Positions 63,103-64,000 of a stretch of DNA of 64,000 nt are shown here, one piece after another. Source of the stretch: Thalassospira sp. MCCC 1A01148 (GTDB lineage Bacteria > Pseudomonadota > Alphaproteobacteria > Rhodospirillales > Thalassospiraceae). The stretch covers positions 992,001-1,056,000 of the forward strand of contig NZ_LPVZ01000020.1 of the NCBI RefSeq assembly GCF_001613795.1, written 5' to 3'. The notes under the pieces are model-generated. The model saw only the letters and a program-made list of their open reading frames with translations. It was not told the DNA's origin and did not search any database. Every line of letters starts with the position of its first letter. Position 1 is the first letter of the stretch. The translations under genes and the position numbers were made by a program.

Positions 63103-63489
63103 ATGACACAAGACAGCTTCACCCCGGCTTTTACCCCGGTTGAAATCAATTATCTGCGTGATGATCGCATTCTGGAAATTATCTGGGATGACGGTGTGAA
63201 AACCCGCCTTGGTGCCGAGTTGCTTCGGGTTGAAAGCCCGTCAGCCGAGGTTCAGGGGCATCATCCCTCGGAAAAGAAAATCATCGCCGGACGCCGCCAT
63301 GTCGGCATCATTGATATTGTGCCGGTCGGGAACTATGCCGTGCGCATCAGTTTTGATGACTTGCATGATAGCGGCCTGTTCAGCTGGCAATATCTGCGCG
63401 AGATGCACGACAATCAGGACAATCTTTGGGCGGACTATCTCGCTGCACTCGAAGCACGCGGACTTTCGCGCGATCCCGCTAAACGATAG
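63103..63489 (+). CDS. DUF971 family protein
   Basis: A 128-residue protein with the DUF971 pattern: FTPVEINYLRDDRILEIIWD, LGAELLRVESPSAEVQGH, and VGNYAVRISFDDLHDSGLFS with YLREM. The family resembles the N-terminal part of Apd1/Mrp-linked and gamma-butyrobetaine hydroxylase proteins, which carry a related iron-handling domain. The function is unknown. It starts 15 bases after Trm112 and ends the operon before the terminator at 63532. Confidence 0.92.
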   Translation: MTQDSFTPAFTPVEINYLRDDRILEIIWDDGVKTRLGAELLRVESPSAEVQGHHPSEKKIIAGRRHVGIIDIVPVGNYAVRISFDDLHDSGLFSWQYLREMHDNQDNLWADYLAALEARGLSRDPAKR

Positions 63490-63531
63490 CAACCGCGCCG
63501 CATCCCGCCAGTCCATGAAGACCCCCAAAAC

Positions 63532-63566
63532 AAAAGCGGCCCTGCCAATGACAGGACCGCTTTTTT
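63532..63566 (+). terminator. Terminator of the CnoX/LON-N/Trm112/DUF971 operon
   Basis: AAAAGCGG-c-CCTG pairs with CAGG-a-CCGCTTTT (one internal mismatch) around a seven-base loop and is followed by T-run. It may also serve the convergent OmpW gene. Confidence 0.88.
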
Positions 63567-63606
63567 AAATGTTTTGACGAGACGTCCATCCCGTCACTCA
63601 GGTTTC

Positions 63607-64000
63607 CTAGAAGCGATAGCCAACACCGAGGCCAAAGACCCACGGATCAAGATGCGCTTTGGAGGTGTTCGCACCATTGTTGATGCTGACATCGGTATCG
63701 AGATAGATCTTTTTGACGTCGAAGTTGACCGACCACGGGCCGGAAATTGCGTAGTCAAAACCAGCCTGGAAGGCATAGCCAAAGCCGTCATCATACTCTA
63801 CCGAGTTAAACTGACCTGGCTTGGAGTCATAGAAGAAGGTGTAGTTGATACCGGCACCAACATACGGGCTCCAGCGGCTTTCAGGCATGAAGTGGTACTG
63901 CACCGTCAGGGTCGGCGGCAACAGACGAACAGAACCCGCATCAAGGGTCGGGTTCGCCCAATCCAGATCATGCTGGGTGGTTGCAGCGATCAACTCAAAT
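63607..64000 (-). CDS. OmpW family outer-membrane protein, C-terminal part
   Basis: The last 131 codons of an OmpW-type eight-stranded barrel; the N-terminus lies beyond the window. Visible landmarks are FELIAATTQHDLDW, LTVQYHFMPESRWSPYVGAG, FDYAISGPWSVNFDVKKIYL and the ending WVFGLGVGYRF with the C-terminal Phe that signals outer-membrane insertion. The reading frame continues through base 64000 (ATTTGAGTTG), so the TTG at 63991-63993 is not the start. OmpW porins pass small hydrophobic molecules and respond to stress. Confidence 0.88.
   Translation of the reverse strand, partial: FELIAATTQHDLDWANPTLDAGSVRLLPPTLTVQYHFMPESRWSPYVGAGINYTFFYDSKPGQFNSVEYDDGFGYAFQAGFDYAISGPWSVNFDVKKIYLDTDVSINNGANTSKAHLDPWVFGLGVGYRF

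Noticed and set aside
1-64000. CRISPR arrays, insertion sequences and prophage genes
   Set aside because: No regularly spaced repeats, transposase or phage structural motifs were seen on either strand; tandem repeats of any length are likewise not evident by eye.

Overview
The window reads as chromosomal DNA of a marine or soil alphaproteobacterium, most likely Rhodospirillales and probably Thalassospira-like. This is inferred from gene content and sequence style, with no database search. Pointers are the large 1600-residue NAD-glutamate dehydrogenase, a FabI2-type enoyl reductase, a DUF1127 protein, a DUF971 protein and a complete YejABEF system. Coding is dense and GC-rich. The clear exceptions are one AT-rich gene at 8.2-9.6 kb and one AT-rich non-coding kilobase at 35.3-36.3 kb. 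No insertion sequence, prophage or CRISPR array was seen.

Layout. 0-5 kb: tail of a probable cation/proton antiporter, then minus-strand LysE exporter, DinB-fold, EamA exporter and CvrA-type K+/H+ antiporter genes, and an Lrp-type regulator. 5.2-8.0 kb: three tandem, mutually similar EamA exporters diverging from that regulator. 8.2-9.6 kb: an AT-rich gene with a PD-(D/E)XK-like nuclease domain, the best candidate for something new. 9.7-16.2 kb: an SDR dehydrogenase behind a palindromic operator, a GST / uracil-DNA glycosylase / pterin dehydratase operon, an M17 aminopeptidase, a small MarR protein, a LysE exporter and a FliL-like envelope protein. 16.3-23.7 kb: yejABEF, a LysR regulator and DUF1127. 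23.8-35.3 kb: methyltransferase, quinone oxidoreductase, tRNA-Ser, a MarR/EamA/NAD-binding cassette with twin operators, proC-thpR, pirin, aldo/keto reductase, FIST protein and J-domain protein.

36.3-44.9 kb: the tesA / ybbA-ybbP arrangement known from enterobacteria, an acyl-CoA synthetase, a haem-binding exported protein and a Bax-inhibitor-1 protein. 45-53.2 kb: an unknown TPR-like protein, HtpX, and a TetR-RND adaptor-RND pump operon with two matching operators. 53.5-60.1 kb: NAD-GDH, FabI and DUF488. 60.2-64 kb: two identical tRNA-Gly genes, a prolyl-tRNA editing protein, an operon of CnoX-like thioredoxin, LON-N, Trm112 and DUF971 genes, and an OmpW-type porin cut by the window edge.

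The recurring theme is transport and its local control. There are at least eight small-molecule exporters or efflux units, several next to their own Lrp, MarR or TetR regulators, and in three cases the probable operator palindromes can be read directly. Start sites were re-chosen where an upstream start lacked a ribosome binding site; the reasons are given per gene.
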